A DNA stretch of 64,000 nucleotides from Acidobacteriota bacterium (lineage in GTDB: Bacteria > Acidobacteriota > Terriglobia > Terriglobales > Acidobacteriaceae). Position numbers and translations under genes: made by a program. The DNA lies in NCBI GenBank assembly GCA_021851335.1, contig JAJZEA010000004.1, forward strand, positions 1 through 64,000, given 5' to 3'. Below are positions 1 through 8,129 of the stretch, one piece after another. The notes under the pieces were generated by a model. That model saw nothing but the letters and a program-made list of their open reading frames with translations. It was not told the DNA's origin and searched no databases. Every line of letters begins with the position of its first letter. The first letter of the stretch is position 1.

Positions 1-1
1 C

Positions 2-112
2 GTCCCCGCCGACAAGCTGCGCCGCGCCACCGCGCTGCTCAACCGCCTCCACGAGCCGCACCACCAGATCGGTACCGTCGTCCGCGGCAATCGCCGAGTG
101 ATCTACCGATGA
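2..112 (+). CDS. purM: Phosphoribosylformylglycinamidine cyclo-ligase, C-terminal end (partial)
   Basis: Only the last 36 codons are inside the window. The frame reads from base 2 and ends at TGA 110-112. The tail (ending IGTVVRGNRRVIYR) looks like the PurM C-terminus, which finishes with a short beta strand after a G-x-V-x-x-G turn. PurM closes the imidazole ring to form AIR in purine synthesis. The stop overlaps the purN start as ATGA, the usual purMN arrangement, and this context carries much of the call because so little protein is visible. Confidence 0.75.
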   Translation, partial: VPADKLRRATALLNRLHEPHHQIGTVVRGNRRVIYR

Positions 113-768
113 GCGCGTCTGCAAGCGGGCCAGCGCCACACGTCCCGAAAAAAACGCGCCTCGGCATCCTGCTCTCCGGACGTGGATCGAACTTTCTGGC
201 CATCGCCCGCGCCATCGCCGAGGGCAGCCTTGCGGGCGTCGAGATTGCCGTCGTCCTCTCCAACGTCGTCGGCGCTCCGGGCATAGCCGCCGCGCGCGAG
301 CTGGGCCTGCCCACCGAGTGCTTCGTCTCCCGCGGCCGCCCACGCGCTGAACACGACGCCGACGTCATCGCCTGCCTCCGCCAGCACCGCGTCGATCTCA
401 TCTGCCTGGCCGGTTACATGCGCCTGCTCTCTGCTGATTTCATCGCCGCCTACCCGGATCGCATCCTGAACATTCATCCGTCGCTGCTGCCTGCATTTCC
501 CGGTCTTGACGCGCAGATGCAGGCCTTCGAGTACGGCTGCACCGTCGCCGGCTGCACCGTCCATTTCGTCGATGAGCACCTCGATCACGGCGTCATCGTC
601 CTCCAGCGCACCGTGCCCGTGTTGGATGACGATGACGCGCACACGCTCGCCGCGCGCATCCTGGAGCAGGAGCACCTTGCCTATCCGGAGGCCATCGCGC
701 GGGTCGTCTCCGGGCGCTATCGTATCGAAGGGCGGCGCTTTGTCGCTCACGCGGCCCAAACGTCGTAA
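109..768 (+). CDS. purN: Phosphoribosylglycinamide formyltransferase
   Basis: This 219-residue cytosolic enzyme transfers a formyl group from 10-formyl-THF to GAR in purine synthesis. The N-terminal segment has the family's ILLSGRGSNF phosphate-binding loop. The catalytic Asn-His pair appears in LNIHPSLLPAFPG, and the catalytic Asp region in FVDEHLDHGVIV. Length fits bacterial PurN with a short Pro/Ala-rich N-terminal extension before the first strand. The ATG overlaps the purM stop by four bases, so the two are probably translationally coupled. No strong U-tailed terminator follows. Confidence 0.95.
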   Translation: MSASASGPAPHVPKKTRLGILLSGRGSNFLAIARAIAEGSLAGVEIAVVLSNVVGAPGIAAARELGLPTECFVSRGRPRAEHDADVIACLRQHRVDLICLAGYMRLLSADFIAAYPDRILNIHPSLLPAFPGLDAQMQAFEYGCTVAGCTVHFVDEHLDHGVIVLQRTVPVLDDDDAHTLAARILEQEHLAYPEAIARVVSGRYRIEGRRFVAHAAQTS

Positions 769-1110
769 CGGCCAAAACGTCGTGACGGTCAGGACGCCGT
801 AACGTTGAGGGCGCCAAACCCCCAGAACGTGCAGAACGCTGCAAAACGGGTAACAAACAGCCCTTTTTCGCCCCCACCAGAATTCTGTCAAGAGGCGCGG
901 TCCAATATTTTTTCTAAACCATTGATTCCATTCGTAATTTTCTTCGCCCAAAATGGCAGGCAATTCTGCCCGTTTTTTGTACTCTCTGTCTGTGGCCAGG
1001 ATCGGGTCGCGCATGGACGAGGGCAACCTCGTTTCCACACGGCTGCGCGACCGACTCCAGCCCGGAAACCTGACTCGGAATTCAAACTCCGGGCGGAATG
1101 AGGAAAAACG
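755..1110. other. Intergenic stretch after purN with short direct repeats and an AT-rich leader
   Basis: Three imperfect 16-17 base direct repeats of the form aaacgtcgtaacgg run from about 755 to 805, the first overlapping the purN stop. Bases 890-985 are clearly AT-richer than the surroundings and include a short palindrome (ggcag-gcaatt-ctgcc). I see no convincing gene here. The AT-rich part may hold the promoter of the small gene at 1111. Confidence 0.4.
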
Positions 1111-1389
1111 ATGGCAAATATCCTGGTGAACGTGGAAAAGGGCATTGTGATTGGTGTGGAAGATGCGCTGCGATGGTTTGGCAAGGCCAAGGTGCTGTTG
1201 TCCGCCGCGCCTGCTGTAGTGGCCGCTCTGGCAACACTGGTTACAGCGGTCGAAAAGCCGCTGACAGACATGGCTGGCGTAGCGGGCAATCCGCTGAACT
1301 TCGCGCTGGACTACCAGACAGCAATGGACCTGAAGGCTGTCTGGCCTGACGTGAAGAGCTTCCTCGAATCGCTTGGCGTCAAGTTCTGA
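1111..1389 (+). CDS. Small hydrophobic protein of unknown function
   Basis: A 92-residue reading frame. I do not recognise a family. The N-terminus (MANILVNVEKG) precedes a hydrophobic stretch around residues 30-48, rich in Ala, Val and Leu, and the C-terminal third is polar and helical-looking (YQTAMDLKAVWPDVKSFLESL). A purine-rich tract (gaatgaggaaaaacg) lies just upstream of the ATG and could act as ribosome binding site. There is no clear cleavable signal peptide. A short membrane-associated or phage-tail/holin-like role is possible but unsupported. It stands alone between purN and the monooxygenase. Confidence 0.55.
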   Translation: MANILVNVEKGIVIGVEDALRWFGKAKVLLSAAPAVVAALATLVTAVEKPLTDMAGVAGNPLNFALDYQTAMDLKAVWPDVKSFLESLGVKF

Positions 1390-1556
1390 CGCTGAAGCCG
1401 GGCATGGTCGCGGCCAACCAGCCGCGGCCAGCCAATTTGCAATATTCGATCGCAGCTTCTCTCCGTTGTCGATCCCATCAACAGAATCAGGTCAGCTCCG
1501 GCAGGTTTGTGGCTTCTTCCATCCCTGTTCCGCAATCCAATATTCAGGAGGAACAC

Positions 1557-1862
1557 ATGGATTCATTTGCACTGCTCGGAACGTTTCATGCCAAACCCGG
1601 CAAGGAAGCAGAAGTAGAAGCATTTTTGAAGTCGGCTTTGCCCATTGCATCCGCAGAAGCAGGCACCGCGCACTGGTTCGCGCTCAAGCTAGGTCCGGCA
1701 AAATTCGGCATCTTCGATACCTTTCCAACGGAAGCCGGTCGTCAGGCTCATCTGACGGGCGAAATTGCCAAAGCGCTCTTTGCTCGCGCAGAAGAACTCT
1801 TCGCCGTGCCGCCTCAGGTGGAGCATGTCGAAGTGCTTGCAGCAAAAATTCCGCGAGGCTAA
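1557..1862 (+). CDS. Putative quinol monooxygenase, ABM (YgiN-like) fold
   Basis: A 101-residue protein with the pattern of the antibiotic biosynthesis monooxygenase fold: an N-terminal strand (FALLGTFHAKPGKEAEVEAF), a helix, a central AGTAHWFALK segment and an F-x-x-F-x-T-x-x-x-x-H-L block near residues 54-68. Such proteins are small dimeric cytosolic oxygenases or ligand-binding proteins without a metal. The start is set by a clear ribosome binding site (caggagg, 1545-1551) just before ATG 1557; the same frame is open upstream but lacks such a site. A hairpin element begins one base after the stop codon. Confidence 0.8.
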   Translation: MDSFALLGTFHAKPGKEAEVEAFLKSALPIASAEAGTAHWFALKLGPAKFGIFDTFPTEAGRQAHLTGEIAKALFARAEELFAVPPQVEHVEVLAAKIPRG

Positions 1863-1863
1863 A

Positions 1864-1971
1864 GCAAAATCAGAGCGGCTATCCGCAGTAGATACGATGC
1901 CAGGCTGCATTCTTTCTCAGGAAAGATGCAGTCTGGCTTTGATTGTGCGGGTTTCCAGGCTCTGATTTTGC
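1864..1971. repeat. Terminal-inverted-repeat hairpin element, copy 1
   Basis: The 108-base unit begins with gcaaaatcagagc (1864-1876) and ends with its exact complement gctctgattttgc (1959-1971). Inside, 'ggctat' and 'gatacgatgc' precede a hairpin at 1899-1937 with about 17 pairs, one G-U, one bulged T at 1911 and a tcag loop. A related unit with the same boundaries and architecture lies at 53761-53871. Copy 1 sits between the convergent monooxygenase gene and recX, so it may also serve as a transcription terminator, although only weak T-runs follow the stem. Confidence 0.7.
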
Positions 1972-1988
1972 CCGGAGTTGCCGAGCGG

Positions 1989-2555
1989 CTATGGCTCCTC
2001 GGCATCCGTCATCGCATCCTCGTCCACGTCGGTCAGCGAAGCTAGCGCTTCTTCAGGAATCTCCCACTGTCGAAGGATTTTGTAGATCACGCCAGTGGAG
2101 AAACCAGCGGCAACCAGACGGCGCATCACACGCGCTGTCTCTTTTTCGTTCTCGGGTTTGCGGATGCGTTTGCGCTCCAGATGCTGGCGTGCCAGCGTCT
2201 CCTCGCTCACGTCGGCATAGCGCGCATCGATCGTCTCCGCTGCAAGCTGCTGCGAGACGCCTTTCATGGCCAGGTCGTTGCGAACACGGCGCGGACCCAG
2301 CTTCTGATTCTGCTGACGCATCTGCACAAAGTTGTCGGCAAAGGCGGCGTCGTCCACCAGTCGATACTCGCGCAATCGCGCCAGCACAGCTTCAACTTTA
2401 GCGTTGCCGGATTCATCCGGCTCCACACGACCCAGCAGTTTGCGACGTACCTCGGCGACCGAGCGCATCTGCTGCCCCAGCAGCCGCAGCGCATATTCAT
2501 GTAGTGCGGCTTCATCCAGAAAGCTGCGCGATTTTTGGGCGCGGGAAAAACTCAT
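1989..2555 (-). CDS. recX: Regulatory protein RecX
   Basis: A 188-residue protein that by family knowledge binds RecA filaments and modulates recombination. It shows the helical RecX repeats: EYALRLLGQQMRSVAEVRRKLL at the N-terminus, the Y-[RK]-L-[VI]-D-D-x-x-[FY]-A motif as YRLVDDAAFADNFV, and the LGPRRVRNDLAMKGVS block. I chose ATG 2555 because homology begins just after it. The frame is open farther upstream (ATG 2588 is possible), and neither start has a strong ribosome binding site. It lies 64 bases downstream of the sensor-kinase-like gene on the same strand. recA is not in this window. Confidence 0.88.
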   Translation of the reverse strand: MSFSRAQKSRSFLDEAALHEYALRLLGQQMRSVAEVRRKLLGRVEPDESGNAKVEAVLARLREYRLVDDAAFADNFVQMRQQNQKLGPRRVRNDLAMKGVSQQLAAETIDARYADVSEETLARQHLERKRIRKPENEKETARVMRRLVAAGFSTGVIYKILRQWEIPEEALASLTDVDEDAMTDAEEP

Positions 2556-2619
2556 GCAAGGGCAGTGTAACGCGAGGATGGCAGCCATGAAGAGGATCGA
2601 AGCGCAGACCGGTGCGGAT

Positions 2620-4701
2620 TCAGAGCCGCGGCGCGGACTGGCGAATCGGAATATCCAGCGTGATGCGAACTCCGCGTGCCGCCAACGTATTCGCAGGATC
2701 ACCGTCCGCGTCCAGATTGATCGCCTCGATCGTTCCGCCATACTCGCGCAGAATCTCCGCGCTCAGGCTGAGTCCAATGCCGGTGGTTACATCCGCTTCC
2801 TGGCCCCGGTCCAGAGCCTGGAAGACGCGTCCCGGATGCGCCAGTTGCGGTCCGTTGTGTTGCAACTGAATGCGGATGCGATCCCCTCGAAGCTGAACGT
2901 CAATCTGGATCAACTTCTGCTCGCCGCCACGCTGGCGCTCCACGGCGCTGATCGCGTACTGGAGCAAGTGCATCAAAGCCTGTCGGATGCGATGCGAATT
3001 TCCGTACAGTCGCGGCAAATCCGCATGGGCGCGCCGTGCAAACTCAATCGATTCGCAAAGAAAATCCGGACGATACAGTTGCTCCGCGTCAGACAGAATC
3101 TCTTCGATCAAAAACTCGGTGTAGTGCTCCTGACCCTGTCTCGAAAGATGCGTCAGCCGATCCAGAACTGCGCGCATGCGCCGCGCTTCCAGCAGGATCG
3201 CATGCGCGGAATTGCGCTCCAGGACTGTGGGAATCACATCCTCCAGCAGCGAAGCGTAGCCCAGCACGACGGTGAGCGGATTGTGCAGTTGCTGCGCCAG
3301 CCGTATGGCCAGCATGCCGGCTCCGGTGGAGCGTTCGGCGTCAATCAGCTTGCCCATGGTGAAGGCTTGCGCACGTGCTCGCCGCACGCGCTCGGCCAGA
3401 ATCTGCAAGGGCAGCAGGTCGTCCGGCACCAGCGGAGATTCGCCTTTGATCTCCTGAGACAGCAGGAATGCTCCGTCCACTTCTCCCTCGGCGCGACCCA
3501 ATAAAACCACGGTGAAACGAGTCAGGTGCAGCAGCTCCAGATCATCGCCGGGGCGAAGCCAAGGATGGAGGTCGAGCGTGCGCGCATCGGCTCCGGCAAT
3601 GCACGGCGGCAGGCTCGGGCTGATCGCCGAAGCAGGAATGTCCTCAAGCGCAGCATCCAGCGCGAGAACCGCGGCGCGATCGAGGCCCGCACTGCCGGTG
3701 ACGGTGAAGCGTCCAGATCGGTTGCGCAGCAGCAGCGCCACGCGACGGAAGCGGCTATGCGTGGCAATCATCGAGCAGATTGCTGCGGTCTGCTCATCGA
3801 ACTGGTGGAGATTGCGCGCGTTGAGCTGCTGCTGCGCATAGGTTTGCAGCTCGGTGCGAATGCGTCGTTCGCGGTTCCGCGCCAGCACGTTGGCGTCAAT
3901 CTCGTCTTCCATGGCGAGCAGCAGCAGCCCGACGGCCAGCAGCACCTTGCTGAGAATCCAGGAGCGGGCCAGCGAGACCATCAATCCGCCTGCGCTGCTG
4001 GCCTCGACGCCCATAAAGGGCGGAATCGCCCAGACCACAAGTCCGAAGACCGACAGAAGGACGCCCGGCGTGATGCGCCTCCAGGTGAAGATGACCAGCA
4101 GGGCGGTCATCAGCAGGTTGCCGGAGATGCCAATCCAAAGTGGCCAGTAAATGTTTCCATGCAGGAAAAACCAGCAACAGCCGATTGCGGCGGCGAAGAC
4201 GACGATCTCCGCCACAAAGATGGGGATGACGCCATCCTGCAGGCTCCAGATAGCGGCCACGGCAATCGCCATCCAGGCCAGGATGAGATAAATCCAGATC
4301 TGGCCGCCCTGAGGATGCATGAGTGGCCCGTAGCTGAGGATGGTGTAAACAATGAGCGGCGCCGTGTAAGGGATCACGTAGAGAATGCGTCGGCGACCCA
4401 GGCGAAAGGTGAGCGGTGAAAGCGAGGCGAGCAGGAAAGCCGAGGCCGTCATCAGCGCCGTCTGGCTGACGACGCTCATCCACCGCGAAGACGGGGCAAC
4501 TGTGCCATGAAAGAGCCACGGCATGGGCGGGTTGAGGCTCATGGTTACGCGCCAGAAGAAACACGCGTAAACGAACATGCAGAAGGTGCCAAGCAGCCAG
4601 AGGAGGGTGCGTGTGTTGCGCAGCCGCGCGTACAGATAGCCAAAGGCGAACAGTAGCGCGCCCAGCAGTGCGACAGCCGGAATTTGATAATCGTCCAGCA
4701 T
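2620..4701 (-). CDS. Membrane sensor histidine-kinase-like protein with degenerate catalytic motifs
   Basis: A 693-residue protein. Residues 1-265 contain about seven to eight hydrophobic segments, 300-440 look like a GAF-type sensor, and 455-690 resemble HisKA plus HATPase domains. The usual H-E-L-N-N-P-L dimerisation motif reads QQLHNPL (470-476), so the phosphoacceptor His aligns with Gln470, although a His occurs at 473. The N-box lacks its Asn (LMHLLQYAISAV, about 576-587), and the G1 box reads HNGPQ instead of DNGPG (615-619). The G2 box TGIGLSLS is kept. It may be a pseudokinase or a strongly diverged kinase. No response regulator is adjacent. Confidence 0.8.
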   Translation of the reverse strand: MLDDYQIPAVALLGALLFAFGYLYARLRNTRTLLWLLGTFCMFVYACFFWRVTMSLNPPMPWLFHGTVAPSSRWMSVVSQTALMTASAFLLASLSPLTFRLGRRRILYVIPYTAPLIVYTILSYGPLMHPQGGQIWIYLILAWMAIAVAAIWSLQDGVIPIFVAEIVVFAAAIGCCWFFLHGNIYWPLWIGISGNLLMTALLVIFTWRRITPGVLLSVFGLVVWAIPPFMGVEASSAGGLMVSLARSWILSKVLLAVGLLLLAMEDEIDANVLARNRERRIRTELQTYAQQQLNARNLHQFDEQTAAICSMIATHSRFRRVALLLRNRSGRFTVTGSAGLDRAAVLALDAALEDIPASAISPSLPPCIAGADARTLDLHPWLRPGDDLELLHLTRFTVVLLGRAEGEVDGAFLLSQEIKGESPLVPDDLLPLQILAERVRRARAQAFTMGKLIDAERSTGAGMLAIRLAQQLHNPLTVVLGYASLLEDVIPTVLERNSAHAILLEARRMRAVLDRLTHLSRQGQEHYTEFLIEEILSDAEQLYRPDFLCESIEFARRAHADLPRLYGNSHRIRQALMHLLQYAISAVERQRGGEQKLIQIDVQLRGDRIRIQLQHNGPQLAHPGRVFQALDRGQEADVTTGIGLSLSAEILREYGGTIEAINLDADGDPANTLAARGVRITLDIPIRQSAPRL

Positions 4702-4862
4702 CGTGGCGAAATGACCTTTGGCATCTGACAGAAAACAGGCCTGCTCTCAAAAAGCCTGCAAAGCGCCAGCTTATATGTTGATGGCAAACGCGCGCCTGCG
4801 CCATGCGTCTAAAGTGGTATGGAGCTGACCCGAAAGTGGACGGTGTGCCGGAGTTGCCCGTG

Positions 4863-5816
4863 ATGGAAGCGATTGACGAGAAAAATATGAAAACAAATGA
4901 GATGGGCGGCGCGGCGATGCGGCCCAGGCCGTCGGCGTGGTGCCGGTCGATACCATGGCTGCTGATGGCGCTGGTCTGCGGCGGCGCGGTGCAGGCGCAT
5001 GCGTTCCCCGGCAAGAAGAACAAGACGGCGAAGAACGCCGACGAGAGCTATACGCCGATGCCGCTGGACTCCGGCTTTGGACCGATGGACCTGACGGCGC
5101 CGCCGATTCCTCCGGAGCAGATTATTCAAAAATTTACCGAAAAAGAATCGGAGTTTCGCGCCGCGCTTGACCACTACACCTATCGCCGCGCCGTAACGGT
5201 GCAGACGATCGATGACGACAACAAGGTGGACGGGCAGTACTACGAGGTGGACGACGTGATCTTCGATCCGGGCGGCAAGCGTACGGAGCGCGTCGTCTAT
5301 GCGCCGCAGAATACGCTCCAGCGGATCACGATGTCGCCGGCGGATTTTCAGGATATCCAGCAGCGGCTGCCGTTTGTGCTGACGAAGGAGGATGTGGCGC
5401 AGTACAACGTGACCTATGTGGGCAAGGAAAAGGTGGACGATGTGCTGTGCTACGTCTTTGACGTGGCTCCCAAGGTAATGGAAAAAGGCAAACGATACTT
5501 GCAGGGGCGCATCTGGGTGGATTCAGAAGATATGCAGATCGTGATTACGAATGGGAAAAACGTGCCGGACGATCTGCGCAAAGGGCACGAGGATCTGTCG
5601 CCGCCCTTCACCACCTATCGGCAACAGATCGACGGCAAATACTGGTTTCCGACCTACACCAAAGCCGAAGGAATTCTGCACTTCTCCGGCGGCAACGGCT
5701 ACCTGGGCGAAGAGGTCCACATTCGCCAGACCGTGAAATATACCGACTACAAGCAGTTTGGATCGAAGTCGACGATTATCTACGCCGGCGAGGCACAGCC
5801 GGGCGCACCCCAGTAA
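4863..5816 (+). CDS. Exported LolA/LppX-fold-like protein (outer-membrane lipoprotein-sorting type)
   Basis: About 317 residues. A hydrophobic signal segment (SIPWLLMALVCGGAVQAHA) is followed by a Lys-rich linker and a beta-rich domain with repeated strands such as VDGQYYEVDDVIFDPGG, YVGKEKVDDVLCYVFDVAP, YLQGRIWVDSEDMQIV and KYWFPTYTKAEG. This pattern is common in periplasmic LolA/LppX-like proteins of acidobacteria. ATG 4863 follows a GGAG at 4850-4853 with good spacing; ATG 4887 is an alternative. It has no Lol partners nearby, so lipoprotein transport is not implied. Function is unknown beyond periplasmic location. Confidence 0.7.
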   Translation: MEAIDEKNMKTNEMGGAAMRPRPSAWCRSIPWLLMALVCGGAVQAHAFPGKKNKTAKNADESYTPMPLDSGFGPMDLTAPPIPPEQIIQKFTEKESEFRAALDHYTYRRAVTVQTIDDDNKVDGQYYEVDDVIFDPGGKRTERVVYAPQNTLQRITMSPADFQDIQQRLPFVLTKEDVAQYNVTYVGKEKVDDVLCYVFDVAPKVMEKGKRYLQGRIWVDSEDMQIVITNGKNVPDDLRKGHEDLSPPFTTYRQQIDGKYWFPTYTKAEGILHFSGGNGYLGEEVHIRQTVKYTDYKQFGSKSTIIYAGEAQPGAPQ

Positions 5817-5818
5817 AG

Positions 5819-6010
5819 CATTGGCATTGCATGCAGCCACTGCGCGTTCGCGCGGTGGCGCTCCCGTTGGTCGCGGGTGGTGGAATTTGTCGGCGAGAAG
5901 CAGATTCCCTGCGGGAATGACAACAAGAAAGGCAAGGGCAACTGCAAAAGCAACTGCAAAACCAGAAGCAGATTCCCTGCGGGAATGACAACCAGAAAAG
6001 CAACAGCGAC
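5819..6010. repeat. Composite palindromic intergenic repeat, cluster 1 (two cores)
   Basis: Two copies of a core reading gcagattccc-tgc-gggaat-gacaac lie at 5900-5924 and 5968-5992; attccc/gggaat forms a hairpin. The first is preceded by an accessory block also seen in the next two gaps: gcattgcatgcagc, a GC hairpin (gcgcgttcgcgc) and a segment reading gttggtcgcgggtgg. This fills the gap between the LolA-like gene and the convergent aminotransferase. It resembles REP-type elements; no RAYT transposase is in the window. Confidence 0.75.
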
Positions 6011-6063
6011 AGCTAGAGCAATGGCGACAGCAGAAGTGGATGCTTTGTGGGGAGTGGGCGGAG

Positions 6064-7236
6064 TCAGGGTTTGAGGAAGCGGTGGAGGGCTTCGACGGCG
6101 GCTTCGATTTCGGGGATGGGAAGCGCGTAGCCGAAGCGGAGATGGCCCTCGCCCTGCGCGCCGAAGACCGAGCCGGGGATGGTGGCGATGTGTGCTTTGT
6201 CGAGCAGAATTTCGGCGGCGGTCTTGCTGATGCGATGAATGGATTCGACGTTGGGGAAGGCGTAGAACGCGCCTGCCGGAGGGTCGCAGACGAGGCCCGC
6301 GGCGTTGAGGCCGGCGACGAGCAGGTCGCGGCGTTTGCGGTATTCGACGAGGCGCGCTGCGTGTTCGGACTCCGGCGTTTCGAGCGCGGCCAGCATGGCG
6401 AACTGCACCGGAGTGGGCACGCCGTTGGTGGAGTAGAGAACGATCTTGCGCAGAGCGGTCATGAAGGGTTCCTGAGCGACGGCGTAACCGCCGCGCCAGC
6501 CGGTCATGGCGAAGGATTTGGAAAAGGTGAAGCAGGTGATGGTGCGCTCGGCCATGCCGGGCAGCGAGGCGATGGAGAAGTGCTGGCCGTCGTAGACGAG
6601 GTCTTCGTAGGCTTCATCGGCGATGACGACGAGGTTGCGTGCCTGCGCGAATGCCGCGACCTCTTCCGCTTCGGCGCGTGTGAAGACGACGCCGGAGGGA
6701 TTCTGCGGAGTGTTGTAGTAGATGGCGCGGGTTTGCGGAGTGGAGAACTGCTCAAGCGTGGCGGTGATGCCGTTGCGCCGCGCGCTGGAGGTGGGCACGA
6801 GCAGTGGGCGCGCCTGCGCGCCACGGACCAGGTCGCCGATGGGCGTCCAGTAGGGCGAGAAGACGAGCGCGTCGTCGCCCGGATCGAGCACGGACTGAAA
6901 GGCTGCGTAGAGCGCCTGGGAGCCGCCGACGGTGGCGATAATGTGATCGACCGTGACCGGGATGCGGTTCGTTGCATTGACCTTGGCGGCGAGCGCTTCG
7001 CGCAGCGGCGCAATGCCGGAGGACGGCGCGTAGTGCGTCTGGTTGCGCACGAGGGCTTCGATGGCCGCGTACTTGATGGCGTCGGGTGTCTCGAAGTATG
7101 GCTCGCCGCCGTGGAGCGCGTGGACCTTTTGACCGCTGGTACGCAAGGCCATGACCTTGTTGCGAATCTGAACGATATCGGAAAATCCAACCTCATCGAG
7201 TCGATGCGCGATGCGCAGTTCTGGAGCGTGAGCCAT
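6064..7236 (-). CDS. PLP-dependent aminotransferase, class I/II (AspC-like)
   Basis: A 390-residue cytosolic fold-type I aminotransferase. Visible family motifs include the substrate/cofactor loop GGSQALYAAF, the NTPQNPSG block, the cofactor-ring Asp in VVIADEAYEDLVYDG, the Schiff-base Lys in TFSKSFAMTGWRGGY, and the C-terminal Arg in LRFGYALP. The order and spacing fit the aspartate/aromatic/alanine group; the exact amino donor cannot be told from sequence. It is flanked on both sides by the composite palindromic repeats. The start codon at 7236 precedes an extra ~25-residue N-terminal segment with R-[IL]-x-x-[VI]. Confidence 0.93.
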   Translation of the reverse strand: MAHAPELRIAHRLDEVGFSDIVQIRNKVMALRTSGQKVHALHGGEPYFETPDAIKYAAIEALVRNQTHYAPSSGIAPLREALAAKVNATNRIPVTVDHIIATVGGSQALYAAFQSVLDPGDDALVFSPYWTPIGDLVRGAQARPLLVPTSSARRNGITATLEQFSTPQTRAIYYNTPQNPSGVVFTRAEAEEVAAFAQARNLVVIADEAYEDLVYDGQHFSIASLPGMAERTITCFTFSKSFAMTGWRGGYAVAQEPFMTALRKIVLYSTNGVPTPVQFAMLAALETPESEHAARLVEYRKRRDLLVAGLNAAGLVCDPPAGAFYAFPNVESIHRISKTAAEILLDKAHIATIPGSVFGAQGEGHLRFGYALPIPEIEAAVEALHRFLKP

Positions 7237-7284
7237 GGCGGGTGTCCTCTCCGGCGAAGCGTTCTGTTTTCAGCATAGCGGAGA

Positions 7285-7510
7285 GTGGCGGGGTATTGCA
7301 TGCAGCAGGCGCGCGTTCGCGTGGTTGGAAAAGGCAAGGGCAACAGCAGATTCCCTTCGGGAATGACAACCAGGCATTGCATGCAGCGGATGCGCGGCTT
7401 TGGCCGCGCCATGGATGCTTGTGGCGCTCCCCTGTGTTGCGTCGGGGTTTGGGTGGAGGCCGCTGGCGAACAGCAGATTCCCTTCGGGAATGACAACCGG
7501 AAAGCAAAGG
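7285..7510. repeat. Composite palindromic intergenic repeat, cluster 2 (two cores)
   Basis: The gap between the aminotransferase and the CcdC-like gene carries two cores with a ttc loop (gcagattccc-ttc-gggaat-gacaac) at 7346-7370 and 7473-7497. Each is preceded by ttgcatgcagc and a GC-rich hairpin block (gcgcgcgttcgcg; gcgcggctttggccgcgc). The loop change from tgc in clusters 1 and 3 to ttc here leaves the stem intact. The rest of the 405-base gap shows no gene. Confidence 0.75.
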
Positions 7511-7641
7511 CAACAACCCATGCAGAAGCGGATTGATGGGATGCAAATGGAGAGTCTGAGAGTGGGAGGGTTGCGTGGGCGCGGGCGATATTCTGAATGA
7601 GATGCTCTGAACCAGATGTTCTCAAAAAGGGGTTGCGGTCG

Positions 7642-8124
7642 ATGGTGGATTTGCCGGGTGGTCTTTCGCGCCAGACGTTGACGGCGGCGGTAACGGTGTT
7701 TGGTCTGGTGGGGGTGCTGTTCTGGCGCGTGCGCGAAGGGTTGTCAGCCGTGACGGTGCGCAAGATCGTCATTCCGCCGCTGGGTATGGCAACGGGCTTC
7801 TGCATGTTCTTTGCGCCGCAGTTTCGCGTGCCGTGGCTGTGGGCCGTGGGCGCGTTTGCCGTGGGAGCGGTGCTGCTGGCGTGGCCGCTGCTGGCCACTT
7901 CGCGGCTGGAGCGCGAGGGTGAGGCGATCATGATGCGCCGGTCCAGAGTTTTCTTTCTGGTGATTATTGCGCTGGCCGCTGCGCGCTACTATGCGCGTGG
8001 CTACTTTGACCACGTGCTGACGCTGGAGCAGACGGGCGGACTGTTTTTCATCCTCGCCTTCGGCATGATTCTGCGCTGGCGGCTGAGCATGCTGCGGGAG
8101 TATCGGCGGCTGATGGCCTTGTAA
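7642..8124 (+). CDS. CcdC-like membrane protein (DUF1453 type)
   Basis: A 160-residue integral membrane protein with four to five hydrophobic helices. The segment VRKIVIPPLGMATGFCMFF, the PWLWAVGAF helix, RLEREGEAIMMRRSRVFF and the closing TGGLFFILAFGMILRWRLSM match the arrangement I know from Bacillus CcdC. That protein is named for its link to cytochrome c maturation, but its biochemical role is unclear. ATG 7642 has an AAGGGG tract about 12 bases upstream; ATG 7597 in the same frame is an alternative. No other cytochrome c maturation gene is nearby. Confidence 0.75.
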   Translation: MVDLPGGLSRQTLTAAVTVFGLVGVLFWRVREGLSAVTVRKIVIPPLGMATGFCMFFAPQFRVPWLWAVGAFAVGAVLLAWPLLATSRLEREGEAIMMRRSRVFFLVIIALAAARYYARGYFDHVLTLEQTGGLFFILAFGMILRWRLSMLREYRRLMAL

Positions 8125-8129
8125 TCATT

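Noticed and set aside
6504..7931. 475-codon minus-strand frame over the aminotransferase and repeat cluster
   Set aside because: Same-strand, other-frame shadow of the aminotransferase extended through the repeats; Ser/Arg/Pro-rich and without motifs.
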